Assembly (NCBI RefSeq): GCF_026210795.1
Contig: NC_089459.1
Coordinates: forward strand, 2,108,001 to 2,172,000
Reading direction: 5' to 3'
Origin: Rhizophagus irregularis
Taxonomy: Eukaryota > Glomeromycota > Glomeromycetes > Glomerales > Glomeraceae
DNA: 64,000 nucleotides
Positions 24,640 to 37,236 of the stretch are shown here, in pieces; positions within the stretch are counted from its first letter, which is position 1, and each line of letters opens with the position of its first letter. The position numbers and the translations under genes are program-made. A model generated the notes under the pieces. That model ran no database searches and was not told the origin of the DNA. It saw nothing but the letters and a program-made list of their open reading frames with translations.

Positions 24640-25596
24640 TGCATGAAAGCACCCCACGTGTGCACTGTCGAGTGAATTTTTGCTCAGAGGGTATGATTCA
24701 TTTTGAAACGGATATTCTTGCTATAAATGCCTTTTCTTCGCAAGGCGGATCTTTCGTGCTCTTTTATCGTTCTGTTCGAATGGACGCTTTACTGCTAACA
24801 GTTCTCTTTGCCTCTTTTCGATTGGGCTGGTATACACTTTTGCCTTTCACAAATTAAAGGTTTTGCTTCGCATAAGAATGGTCGTCCTGAATTTTGGATC
24901 TTCCGTATTAAACTCCTTTTGGATATACTGCCTACCTTAACTACTTTTCAACAACGCAAACCTTATTTATACTCTTCAGATTGGCTTTGTCCACAATGCA
25001 ACTCTGCTCCTGAAGATTTGAACCATCTTTGGACTTGTCCATATATTCTCCCTGATCTCAATCCATGCTTAACATATCGTTCTGAAGTGATTAAATTCAG
25101 AGATTCCTGCTTATCTGCATTTCTATCCCTGAAATCATTGGATGTTGCTTTCCAGACTGGATTCTCTGCTTTAGATCTATTGGAACTACAATACTCCTTC
25201 GTCATGCTGCCTCACTATGATTGCTACCTCGCGCATTTAACGACGTTCAAAACAATACTTTCTTTCCTCTCTGTTATATACAAGACTATTTCTCCTCTTC
25301 TTAACGATTTCCAGGTCGAACTTTATGGTGAAATTTGGTTATGTCAGAATGTTCTTTTCCATACTTGGGAAGAGTCACAGGGTATCTCGGCTGCTTCCAA
25401 ATTACATGGCCTCTCCTTAAATTCTCCTACTATTATTACTTCTTCACAATTACACGATTCTTCTTTGGCGACAGTTTCTCAGGATTCCTGGATTTCTTGG
25501 ATATCTTCTTCTATAATTCGGGGTGGATCATGGATCTCACACTTGGATTTTCTGCGCCGCTTAACAGTTCAACCTCTTAGGATTTCTTTTCGGTAA
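24640..25596 (+). pseudogene. 3' end of a LINE ORF2-type polyprotein (RNase H end and zinc knuckle), frameshifted
   Basis: Two overlapping frames carry one eroded protein. The frame at 24640-24855 has INAFSSQGGSFVLFYRSVRM. After a shift near 24810-24850 the frame continues as FASHKNGRPEFWIFRIKLLL, LPTLTTFQQRKPYLY and the knuckle CPQCNSAPEDLNHLWTC (C-x2-C-x8-H-x4-C) to the stop at 25594-25596. This is the region that follows the RNase H domain in Rhizophagus non-LTR elements. Endonuclease and reverse transcriptase are missing, so this is a 5'-truncated copy. About 230 bp of 3' non-coding sequence follows. Confidence 0.75.
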
Positions 25597-25830
25597 TGGA
25601 CTGGATTTTTGGATGTTGGATAGTTGACTCATACTGGCCTTCGGGTAAAGTTGGGGTATGCGATTCTGTAATAGTTTAGTTCTTCTTTGCTTTAATTTAT
25701 TTTAGTCTAGATTTCTTTACTTGTATGAGTCGTGAAGCTACTCTTTTTATTTTTATTTGTTTATTTTCTTATTTTTGTAATACTGTTCGATCTTATTTTC
25801 AAAGTTAAAATATAAATAAAAGATAAAGTC
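25597..25830 (+). mobile_element. LINE 3' untranslated tail
   Basis: Sequence after the LINE stop is T-rich and ends in AAAATATAAATAAAAGATAAA, an A-rich simple tail like those of target-primed elements. I did not find a confident target duplication. Confidence 0.5.
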
Positions 25831-25857
25831 AAAAGACTGTTTGCACAGGAAAAGGAT

Positions 25858-25945
25858 AAAACTACCACCATTCGATTCGTCTCAGTGAGATGATTCTAAC
25901 AAGCTATGATACATCTTTGTACGATTATTAGATGCCAAGTTATTT
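25858..25945. mobile_element. Relic of the foldback hAT-like family
   Basis: ACCACCATTCGATTCGTCTC followed by AGTGAGATGATTCTAA and later TTTGTACGATTATTAGATG match, in order and orientation, the inner arm at about 5110-5195 (CCACCATTCGACTCGTCTC … TTTGTACGACCATTGGACG). Only about 85 bp remain here. Confidence 0.65.
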
Positions 25946-26148
25946 AATATATTCTTTATATAACTGTGATTATAAACGGTTCTTTTTAATATAAGATTTT
26001 TGAGGATAGGTGTGATAGTATTTATGATAGATTGTGACTATATAGGATAGATTTTAATAATAAGTGTTTTGAACATTCAACTGGTGTGACTATATAGTAG
26101 AATGTGACTATAACGGGAGTGACTATAGAGGGAGTTGACTGTATTATA

Positions 26149-29100
26149 TTATGAATTAATTTTTTCAATTACACCATTATTATCTTCTTTGATTTTATCT
26201 TTATCAATATTTAAACTTTTAATCATATCATTTAATATTTTTTTCATTTGTTTTAATTCTTCTTTAATTTCATTTTTTGTTTTATTTTCCTTCGAATTTT
26301 CTTCTCTAATTTCATCATTAATTGCTACTAATTCTTTCAATTCTTTACTGATAAATGGAAAATAATCAAATTCAGTCTTATTATTATTAATTGCATTAAT
26401 TAATTTACGAACTTCAGTAACAGGTATATCATAATAACTAAAATAAAATATAGTTAATAATAATATACAATAACTGGCAAATTTTAATATTAATAGATAA
26501 ATACTTACATCCAATCTGGAAACCAATTTTTATTATATTTCTGAGAGGATAACATATAAAATAATTCAATTTCCACAATTATCTTTAAAAAAAAATAAAG
26601 TGTAATTAGTAAAAAATTTGCTAATATAATTAAAATAAAAAAAAAAGAAATTACCTTTGCTTTTTGAAGTAAAAATTCTTCTTCATTGTTATAATCATCA
26701 ATCGCTAAATTGAGCAATCCAATAAATAAATTCATAAGATAAATTACTGTAAAAAATGTAAAGGTAATTAATAAGATTGACATTGTATGATTTTCACGAT
26801 AAGTCCATGGTGATAAAGATCCAGAATCACCTATAATTATATCAAAAAGTTATTAAAATATTTTATTACAAAAGAAATTGGTTTGTAAATAAAAAAGTAA
26901 ATTATTACCAGTAATAAGTTTATATACTGCTAAAAGTGAAGTAGGAAACCAATTAAACAAATTAGTATTAGAATCAGGAGGTTGTACTAATGTTATAGTG
27001 TTATTTGTAATTTCATTTGAATTAGCAAGATAATATTTAGTTGCAAGATTTCTTGGATCATTATCATCATTAACTTCTGTAGATCTTAAAATAATAAAAA
27101 ATGCGTGAGAATATCCAAGTACAATAAAAAATAAGACTACCAAGAATGGAAAAACTTTTTTTGCAACACCAATTATTATAGCAAAATAAATCCCAAATGA
27201 TTTAAATACTCTAAAAAATAATAAAAATTTGAAACTTAATAATATAAGAGATATTGCTATAAGCCAAAGGAGTTGACTTTTATTAATAAGCCAATATATA
27301 GACACTATAATGGGTAAAAGATAAGCTCCAACATCTATTAAATAAATTAAGTTAATTGTGTTTTAAATGCAGAGCAACTATTAAATAAATATTACTTACC
27401 AAATAAATTCCATAGATCATTAAAATATTCTTTTGTTTTCCATAAACATTGTTGAAATTCAAAATATAAATGAATGAACCCAAGTAAAATTGAAATTATG
27501 AAAAGCAACCCACGATAAAAATTAGAGATAAAATTATGATCTAATGTAGAAGCTAATGCATAAAAAATATAAAAAATTGTATAAAACATCCAAATCAAAT
27601 AATAATAAATCCATCCAAAAGTTTTCCACTTATAATCTATAATTGCAGCAAAATTCCACCAATTATAAAAATGATTGCTATCTATATTACAAAAGAGAAC
27701 AGATTTTTGTTTATATAAAAATTCATTCCAAATATTATTTGGGCCATTTTTGGTACTATGATTATTTTCGGTCTTGTGATCTTTTTCTTCTTTTGTATCT
27801 TGATTATTTTCAGTCTCATCATCATTATGTTTGATGCCACGACTACTTTTGGTGTGCTTATTTTCAGTCTTATGATTTTTATGATTTTGGTATACACAGA
27901 TTTGAGGAAAAGGAACAATGAAACTGATTGTTTGGACTTCTTCCTGTATCCTTAAATTCTGAATTAAACTTTTAAAAAATGAAGATATAGACTTAAAATA
28001 ATCATTGCCCAGACTTGGTTTTTTAATGCGGATACTTAAATGTGAATAAAGTGAAGTATTTGTTGACCTTTTAATGGCATTACAAGCAGGAGATAATAAA
28101 AAAGATGTGCGTGTGATAAATTTGATTAAGAAATCAGGACAATTACATAATTTAGGTAAATTTAAACTAACAAAAGGCAACGATGCCATGTAATTGTGAT
28201 TATTTTTAATTGATTCGAAAGTTTGATCAAGAATATGTTGAACAATATCATCGTTTCTATCATTAATTGCTATATTTAATATTTCTGATCCAAATTTTGA
28301 TAATGCTAGCGTATCATTTATAATACCTTTAAAATCATATCTAAAAGTATCAATTTGTTTGCGTGAAACAAAAAATCTTGAGCATGGTATTGAGGATTTC
28401 GAATCATTAAACTCATTAGCTAAAACTTTTTTAATAAACGGAATATAATCATTGATAAATTTAATATCGTTCTTATTATTTAAAGAATTTTCGAATTTTT
28501 CATTCCATTCATCATTATACCAATAGTATCGACAACTCAAGGTTGGTTTACCAAAATCGTTTAAGATTCTGATTCCACTCGTATCTATTTGAACCAAATA
28601 CTGGTTATATAATAGATTTAATGAAAGTATATAAGAATTAGTTTTATATACTGAAGTAACGCCATTATGTTCGATTTTTATAATATGATTACTCTCAAGA
28701 ACTACACGAGTTCCATCTTTAATTTCAATCTCACTTTTTGGTACATCCTTGATGACCTCTTTGATGATATCTTTAAGCATTTTTTGTATAAATATAAAGG
28801 TAGATAAAGTATAAAAACTAGTCTTGGTTTGTTGAACTAAATTTTCGTCTAACCCTGTGATATCTGTGATACAAACATTATTGTTACGAATAGAAACTTT
28901 TCTGTTTAATTGAGTTATCACATTTTTGTCATCAATAGATTCGTTAGTTTCGATTGTATCAAAAAGTTGATAAGGATCTATAAGTCTATATTTTTTATCA
29001 GACCCACTTTTGATAATTAATCCTTCAAAACCATTTTTCAAAGTTATGAATTCTATTGGAATATAAACTGCAAATAAGTTATAATTAGAATATATAAAAA

Positions 29101-30184
29101 ATTCATCATATCAAAAATATACTGTAAGTATTGTAAAAGTAATACCAACCATCATCATGAAATTCTGAAATCAACACTCCACTTTCCATTGAAAATATGC
29201 AAACATAATTTGACATCGTTATCGCACACAATGTTTGACTTTTATTTATTACTGTAGTAGGAATCCCTAAAGCTATTTTGCAATTAAAAATGTATTGCCT
29301 ATCTAAAGTCATTGTCAATAAATCAAATTGAAGTATTAACGATTTATTCTTTTGCTTAACAAATAGAAATAACTTTGTCCGGCATATATTACACTTTATA
29401 TGAGTACATTTCTTTAAATTTTCAAGATCTTCTATATCATAAATTTGAGAATATTCCCGAGAAGCAGTATTATTTGGCTTATTTGTAAAACAATACTTGT
29501 AAATTTTGCAGTTATTGCGATTATTATAAACTTTCGCTTGAATTAAATCACCATTCGGAAGGAATCCAATAGAATTTTCATTAACATAATTAACATAATC
29601 ATTCTTTAGCTTAAGAAATCGATCACTAGCACGATTATTATTTAAATCGATAATAACTACAATTACGATATAAATTATTAATTAAGCATAAAATCAAATT
29701 CCTATTGTTTGCGTCAAAATAAATACCTACAATGACTTCTATCATTTCCCTTCGTACGATAAAATAATACCAATATTTTTTTACATAGTATAAATGATTC
29801 TATTTTGTCGAGCTCTTTAAGTCGATCATGTTGAAAGTAAACATTGTCGGGTGGTTGTTCACCCTTTTCAACGTTGACGCGCCATCCAAGAATTGAATTA
29901 TCATTTTTACTAAAAGTAACAACATAAGCATCGAGAGTTGGATCATATTCTTCATTGTCAGTATCATACATGTATTGAGAAACAAAAATATAATCAATTG
30001 ATTTCCTATGTTTCATATGCTCTTTTGTATCATCGGTCGTTTTCACATATTTTTCTATTTCATCAATTGCTTTCATATGATCTTTTGCATCATCGTTCTC
30101 TATAAATTTTTCTGCTTTATCCTCTGCTTCTGGAGGAATTATAATTTCAATATCTTTCTTAGTTTCAAATTCTTCGTTATCCAT
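26149..30184 (-). CDS. TRP-like cation channel (ion transport protein), seven exons
   Basis: Exons 30184-29731, 29656-29150, 29067-27400, 27334-26909, 26830-26655, 26582-26509 and 26437-26149 join in frame to 1197 aa; all introns are GT-AG and all junction phases agree. Residues 1-~700 are soluble and look like a degenerate beta-propeller followed by helical repeats. A charged Lys/Asn/Glu linker (~715-765) precedes six membrane segments. S5 is KVFPFLVVLFFIVLGYSHAF, the pore loop contains KLITGDSGSLSPW across the exon 4/5 junction, and S6 has YLMNLFIGLLNLAI followed by a TRP-helix-like QKAKIIVEIELF. NWFPDWIYYDIP and a C-terminal coiled coil end the protein. The architecture matches TRPV-like channels, which pass Ca2+/cations at the plasma or vacuolar membrane; the stimulus is unknown. 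This family is expanded in Glomeromycotina. Confidence 0.9.
26583..26654 (-). other. 72 nt stop-free, in-frame intron of the channel gene
   Basis: The intron between exons 5 and 6 (GTAATT…TTTAAAG) is 24 codons long, has no stop, and would encode a strongly hydrophobic stretch (about ISFFFILIILANFLLITLYF) if retained. Splicing restores the conserved TRP-helix-like QKAKIIVEIELF, which is why I call it an intron. Confidence 0.75.
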
Positions 30185-30406
30185 ATCACGTGAATAAATT
30201 TTTATTCAAAAAATTTATAAAATTATATTTTTTTTTTGGCGACCTTAAATAATAAAATTATAACTGTTAATGTATATGTATGTACGTGTGAAAATTTTTA
30301 TTGTGGCTTATAAATTAGGAGTTGAAAGTATACCGATTTAGTCGTAAAGATCAAGAAAAAATAGATTGAGATTATCAGGAAAATGATATTTTTAGCTTCA
30401 TTTCTA

Positions 30407-30817
30407 TGGCACGCCGGACTGACGTAAAAGCTAAATCATTTGACGTTTAAGGTTAACTGCGAAATTCAAATGATTTGCTGTACCGACAAACTGTTTGACT
30501 TTATAGTTAAATTCTTTGCCAATACTGTCAAACAGTTTGGCGATATGAAAATAATTTTCCATATTTGGTTAAAATTCAAATGGTGCAATTTAAGTAATAA
30601 TTTTCTTTTTAAAAGTCACGTGAAATCCTATTTCCTTTATAGGAAATTTGTTTATAGATTTGCAAATACTTTGGAATTAATGGCAAATGCTTTGGGAATT
30701 AATGACAAATGGTTTATATTTAACGCCAAATGCTTTGTACTCCAAAGTCAAATGATATGGTGTTAACGTCAAATGATTTAGCTTTTACGTTAAACATCTG
30801 TCCAGCCTGGCGTGCCA
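30407..30817. mobile_element. MITE with TGGCACGCC ends between channel and Crinkler genes
   Basis: Left end TGGCACGCC with ACGTAAAAGCTAAATCATTT following is mirrored at the right by AAATGATTTAGCTTTTACGT and GGCGTGCCA, flanked by TA (30405-30406, 30818-30819). The 411 bp body repeats CAAATG(A/C)TTTG motifs on both strands. The open frame at 30440-30766 lies wholly inside and is not a gene. Confidence 0.8.
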
Positions 30818-30991
30818 TACATTTCATGCATTCCCCAGTATCACCGCGGAAGTAAATCACTGTGCGACTAAATCGATAACGACAGCAGAATAATTTCTAG
30901 CTAAATCATCAATTTTTTTTCATTACTTCTTGTCCTCACGTACGCTAGTTTCCACCAGTAAAATTTCGCAAAAAATACTATATAACTTGAA

Positions 30992-31478
30992 ATGTCTATC
31001 ACTTTATTCTGTCTCGTCAAAGGTAATACAACCGCGAATGCTTTCTCTGTTAAAATAAGTAGAGACGGAACCTATTAGAGAGCTCAAGGATGCTATTAAG
31101 GTGAAAAAGGCACCAGAGTTCGATAGTTTTCCTGCAGACAAGCTCAAGCTTTGGAAAGTAGAAATTTCTGACGATCACAAATTGTTAGCAACAAGAGAAA
31201 TAGAAGACTACTGGTCTGAGAAATCTGCTAAGAGGCACATTCATGTCCTAGTCGAACCACCAGTAATAACCACCTCTTCAAGTCGTGAACAGGAATTGCT
31301 TGACGAACTCACCTCACTTCGCGCATTGCAAATTCATTTCAGTGTCGTCTTTGCATTTTATTATTTTTATGTTGATTTAAATTATTATCTCGGCCTCCCA
31401 TACAGTATATCCAAATTGTTTTGTATGGTATTAAAGAAAGTCCTAAAGTATCGAATACATTTTTGGTTTTGCCATTAA
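30992..31478 (+). pseudogene. Crinkler (CRN) N-terminal header, frameshifted and truncated
   Basis: From the ATG at 30992 the frame reads ITLFCLVKG and NAFSVKI, the LFLAK-type start of CRN proteins. A single-base shift near 31073 (followed by TAG at 31076-31078) moves the match into another frame, which continues RELKDAIKVKKAPEFDSFPA, ADKLKLWKV, LLATREI and HIHVLVEPP (31077 to about 31270), the full CRN header ending in the HVLV motif. After EQELLDELTSLRALQ the sequence becomes unrelated and stops at 31476-31478. No C-terminal CRN effector domain follows in the next 1.6 kb. CRN proteins are modular effector-like or conflict-system proteins; this copy looks like a solitary, broken header. The start lies 808 bp from the divergent channel gene. 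Confidence 0.82.
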
Positions 31479-33160
31479 ACTTTTTGTGGCGCTTTTAAAT
31501 TAAAATATTAAAGGTAACAAATCATTTTTATGCAAAGTGATCGATATGGTGATAAAAGAAAGTGCGCTATGCTCAAATAAATAGTTATCTGTGTTAAAAT
31601 TAAATAAAAAAATAGGCTGATATTTGCAGCGCTGGCACCCAACCAATAAAGTATAAATAGAACCTAAATACTTTGTTGAAAGACAATTTATTATAGGAAA
31701 TAGGAAAGATTATTATTGTAATTCATATAATAACCTTTAGTCCTTTAGTAAAATTTTAATAAAGATCGAATTAAAGCTAAATTTTTTTTAAAATAAACGA
31801 TGTGGATAGGAACGGTTTTGCCTGGAGTTGTTATGGTTTCAATATTTCACGTTATAATTATTACATAACAGATAACGAAATCAAATGGTCACGCACCATC
31901 TACTCTTTATTCCTTGCAAAGGACATTTTTTTGCAGTAATCGATAATAAAAAAAGACACTCGAGATTGCCTTTTAGGAATTGAGAAATTAATGGTGCGTG
32001 ATTCTCTTTGAATTAGATAATAAAACTTTATAAATTCAAGATTAACGATTCATTTACAAAAATGATGAAATAATTGACGTACTATGCAAGTAATAATACA
32101 GTATAGATAAATTAAGAAATTAAGTAATTATTATTTGATCATTGTTTCCGCGATCAGACAAATAGTACAAATCAGGATTTTGAGTTTTACACCTAACTGA
32201 AATGGATTACAATATATTATCCAATCATAATCGAGCAATAATATTGATTTTCTTTAATGAATTTCAGAACAATTTAAAAAATATTTATATTCTTATGAAT
32301 TTGGAAGCATGAGATTTTGAATCCGATTGTTACGAATATTGTGAACTTAATCGTTTTAGACAAGAGAAATTAACAAATAAAGATACGATAAATCCTTATA
32401 AATATAATAATATTTTAACAGATTTGTATCTTAATAATATCTGTTAATTGTTTGTTAATAATAAACCAAAACTGGCAATGATTTATTTAATATCACGAAA
32501 ATGGTTTGAATATTATTACGCGTGAAACTTCTTACGCCGAGAATATATATCTTGATTGTTAACTTAACTCAATTGGGAAATACTTTTTGTAATGTTCAAT
32601 ATACATTTGAGCCTTAATTCTTGTTATTATTGGTTTCTTGAAAAACTTAATAACCTAATAGGGATATCTTTAGCGATACAAAGAGTGACTGACATGGGTC
32701 AGTATTTCAGTATTTATCCAATAAAAATCTCATAAATTGGCTAATATGAAACGTCTAACAAAACATTATGAATGACCAAACAATAACGAAAACATTCGAT
32801 CTAAACCATAGATATATTCTAATAATTAAACGAATAATTCCTCCTAAATCCTTTGTGATTTTATTGTTCATCGTTAATAATAACGGAATTTACGCGATCT
32901 GGTCGTTAAAATGACTGATGCGCTAAGATACTAATCATATTATCCTTATAATAATGCTAGCTCTAATTAACTCAATTGGGAAAATGTCTTTGTAATGTTA
33001 TTATAGTTTCTCGAAAGATTAATGAGAAAATTTAAATAACGTATAAATATATATATAACAAAAATTTTATAAAAGATCGGGTAAGTAATTTGTTTTATAG
33101 CTAAAACAGCATAACTATCAACCATAATTAAACTTTTACCCTAGATCCAAATTCTGTGAG
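31479..33160. other. Intergenic DNA, no recognised gene
   Basis: No coding frame with a motif and no paired terminal repeat was seen. Two similar stretches, TTAACTCAATTGGGAAA followed by TTTGTAATGTT, occur near 32565-32595 and 32968-33000, suggesting an old local duplication. Confidence 0.5.
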
Positions 33161-33164
33161 AAAA

Positions 33165-33536
33165 ATGTGTTGTTTAAAGACTCTTTATGCTTTGTGTTCA
33201 AATTATTTTTCTCAAACAAACCGGGATTCAAACCAAAATATGACAACAGTAGTAAGATTCAATAATTTTACATTCACCATTCCAGTACCCACATCCTCCC
33301 AAGCATATACTCTTCTTTATCAATATAAAAAATCTAAAGAATTTAAAAATGATCCATCTTTTCTTTTATTTTATCTCGTACTGAAAAATTTGATCAATAA
33401 TTCTAATGATCCGCAATTGACACAAGATATTGTCTATATTGCTAGCTACGCTTGGAGATCTGCAGAAGTTGACTTTAGAGAAGCTTATGAATTATTGATG
33501 GAGGATGATAATGTAAAAAATGCTTTAGAAAATTAA
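33165..33536 (+). CDS. Small protein, possibly divergent HMG-box-like
   Basis: A single-exon ORF starts with ATG at 33165 (123 aa) or, with a tighter domain fit, at 33240 (98 aa); the first ~25 residues are not obviously part of a domain. The second half, TQDIVYIASYAWRSAEVDF followed by REAYELLMEDDNVKNAL, resembles helices 2-3 of MATA-HMG boxes (ISKxASxxWKxxxxxVKxAY), and PSFLLFYLVLKNLI could be helix 1. The usual PNAFIxYR motif is not recognisable, so the HMG assignment is tentative. If correct, it would be the fourth HMG-type locus that is not obviously broken in this window. It stands alone in a large AT-rich region. Confidence 0.6.
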   Translation: MCCLKTLYALCSNYFSQTNRDSNQNMTTVVRFNNFTFTIPVPTSSQAYTLLYQYKKSKEFKNDPSFLLFYLVLKNLINNSNDPQLTQDIVYIASYAWRSAEVDFREAYELLMEDDNVKNALEN

Positions 33537-33539
33537 ACA

Positions 33540-36500
33540 AATACGAAAGATTGTATTACTTTTGTTGGATTATTTGGTATATAATTTATGGGATTATTAT
33601 TTCTTGAGTTAATGCTTATTTTTTTAAAGATACAATACCAACTTGATTAATTGTTATAATACGTTAATAATATATTATGTGATCGAAAATTCACTCAATT
33701 CCAGCAGGAATTGAAGTAATATAGTATTGTAAGATATTAAACTGTACTGTGCATAAAAAAACAAATAGAGAGCTATATTCGTAAAGAAAGATCAAAAAAA
33801 ATATATATAATAAATTATCGTTCAGCCAATTAGAATCATGCGAATTTTCATAATTGATATTTTTTGTTTTAAAACTGTTTAATGATGTATTTGATGTGTT
33901 TTATATTGGCGAAGTTATTAAATTATCATTAGATGTTTTGAATTTATTTGTAAACTTTTACACTTACATAAATAATAATACATTGTTCAATAAATAATAT
34001 AAAATAATAAGTATTTTTAGTAAAAACATGACTATTATGCAATTAGATACGTCTTTCTCTCTTTCTGCTTATTTAATTTGGATTTTATATTAATAGAACG
34101 TACTCACAGCCGATGATCTTTCTGAGTTAATTTTTAGCACGGTCATGTGATTGGTTTAATCTATTATGATGAGTATTTAAAAAAAATATTTTTTTAAAAA
34201 AAATCTTATGACCATTTAAATAAAATTAGGGTTTAAGGCTTGATGTGATTAAAATGCTTGAGCTGTACTATTTTAAAGAAATGTAAATTCTGATACATTT
34301 TATTGAAAGTTATTTTTATTATATATACATATATAACAAAAAATTTTTGCTAAAATAGTTTTTAATAAAATATCCAAAAAAGTGTTATCATTAAGAAATT
34401 AATTTACTTGTTTTACAAATCACATAATATTTAATATAGTTAATATTAAATATTATTTTTAATGTTTTTTATGTTATATATTATACTATTAATTTTGGTA
34501 AAAAAAATTTGAAAAAGTTTATTTTATTTTATCAGTTTCAACAACTTTTCTTTATAATAAAAAAGATGTTTAATAATGAAATTTATAAAAAAATTTCTTA
34601 TATAATTATATGTCAATAAATAGTAACTAAAATGAAAATAAATTGTATAATTTCTTAGTTCTAATTATCTGTCAGTTAATTTTTTTTATTAATACCATTA
34701 TAAATAGGTTAAAAATACTATCAATATATGAGCTTTTTGTAAAATAATTTTTACTTATTACATTTATATATATATTATTCAATATTAATTTGCTATTAAT
34801 ATTAATTAGTAATTACTATTAAATATTAATAAGTTATTATGATAATTTAAGAATTAAGATAATTAATTTAAAATATAGTTAATAATATTTCATAACATAT
34901 TTATAAAAATTGATCAAATTTATTAATTTTGATATAAATTAAACTTGATAAATAATTTTTAGTATTTTTTTTTATATACAAATTTTTATTACAATAACAA
35001 GTTCTTGATATTTATTTACTTATTAATAATATTAAATTTAAGCTATTATTTGTAAAGGATCATTGCAATTTATTTTAATTTGATTTTTTTTAATTTGGAT
35101 AAAAATAAAGATTTTCTATAATAAAATTCTATTTATAATAAGAGTAATCCATAAAAATTTGTGATTAAAGAATTTATTTAATTTTTTTTTTTATATTCTT
35201 TAATAATTTTAAAGAATATGACTTATTCAATCATTATTATATTTGACATCTTACACGTATAATTTTTCTTCTCATACACATAGTAAAATTTTATTAATTA
35301 AATTTCACATAACCAAACTTTTTCATTGTTTTGAAAATATACCAATTTTATTAATAGATTATATTTTTGGGTTGAAATAGTATATTTGAAATAAAAAAAT
35401 ATTAAATTAGAGTTACCAATGCGTAATATAAACTAAATAAAGGGGAATTGCATTTTATATGTAGTAGAGAAATCTTTTATTAAAATTTAAAAATGAACTA
35501 AATTTAAAAAATATAATTAATATTTTTAGTCTATTAGGATCATGCCGATCTTTTAAATAAGAGTGACCGATATTTTTACCTAATCAATATATTAAATTAC
35601 GTGATATGAAAATTATCATTTGCCACTTTAATAATTTGTGAAGATCTTTTATAAATATGTATTTAGCAACGTATACAAATTATTGCACCCGAAACTTAAT
35701 GAGGTCAATGAACCAAATAACCATTGTAGGTCTTCCCTTTTAGATAATACCCGATTCCCTGACCCTAATTATGGTCCTACGTAATAAAACCAAATAAATT
35801 CTTGTTTCAAATTGATTAAGGCAGGAGTGAATCACTTGGGTACCGAAAATTATGGAAACGGTTTACTAAATAAGAATTTCAGTTTAAAATAACACAAAGT
35901 TTATAATATACCATTTTTGGTTGGTCAATCGTCGGGATCAACTTTTCACGAATTTTTCTTCTCCAATAATAAGAAGTAACATAATTTTTGATTTCATGAC
36001 AGTTTGAATCACAGCATGTATTCCGCACGGTTAATACAATGCATAACTATTGGGTTCATAATAAAGTAAAAATATTCGGACGTATTTTTACGCGCAGAAA
36101 ATAGATTATTATAATATATAATCAATTACTAATCTTTTTTTGGTTTGTTAAAAAAGGGTTTTGTAATAATTTAGGTAATTATACGACGCGAATCATTAAT
36201 TACAGTTAAAAATATTTATAAAACTGTAATTGATTTGTCATTTTTATTTGAATTATTAATTGTCCAATAAAGCTCATAAAAGTAGAGCATTAAGATAATT
36301 AGTTCAAGAATTCATCATTTTCAAAATTTTTACGATAATAACGATTAATAGCGACATCTTTTGAGGTATGTATCTAATTAAAATTCATTGTAATATTAAT
36401 TTTGGTAATAAATTGGCAAACAAAGATGTTTTATTGTAGTAATTATAAAAGATCAAATTAATGACATAATGCTTATACCTTGCAGATTTATTCATATGTG

Positions 36501-37230
36501 AAAAGAAAACGAATTTTATTTTGTTGGCCTATTATGTAATCATTACATACAAGTGTTTCAAAAATAGACAAGGAAACAGCAAATGCCAAATGCACCAATA
36601 CAGTAATACTGTATATTAATCAAATCCAAATTACGAATTGTATTACTTTCATTATATTACTTGGGCATTATCAAAGTATAAAGAACAAAATTCTATTGAA
36701 ATTACACTTATTTTACATATTCTTTTTTCTTTTCTTTTCTTTTCTTTTATTGAATCCCATCTTCATGAATTCGTATACTAATATTTTCATAAAAGGTTAC
36801 TCCTACAACTAAAAAAATGAAAATCCATATCAGGTTTAGTGGCTTCATTATTAATGGATCAATAATAAGACAAGAAAGGACAAGTCCAGACCCCGCAAAA
36901 AATTATTAACGAATTAGGTTGTTTGCTCCCATACACATTTTTTTTTCCAATTTTTACAATGGGAAACTTCTTTTGTTTGGGGTTTTTTTTTTAAGAAAAA
37001 AAAAATTTTTTTTTTAAATTTTATTGTATTATTTTAAAATGGAATACATAATGATATTAAAAATTATAGTGATAAATGAATTATTTGATTATTTACATAT
37101 TTACTTTTTTAAAATTCACCGGGAATTTTAAGAAAAAGTCTATTTTTATAAATGTCTTTTTTTCAATAAAGAAAATTGTCTATAAAAAAAATAAAAATAA
37201 AATAATAATAATGAAAAATAATAATTATAA
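33540..37230. other. 3.7 kb AT-rich intergenic DNA
   Basis: No coding frame of note exists on either strand. 34150-35500 is almost purely A/T. A TTTTC microsatellite of about five units lies at 36722-36750. Nothing else was recognised. Confidence 0.5.
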
Positions 37231-37236
37231 TGTTTT

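Noticed and set aside
30440..30766. 108-codon frame upstream of the Crinkler
   Set aside because: It is wholly inside a MITE with inverted ends; cysteine and phenylalanine repeats derive from the CAAATG motif.
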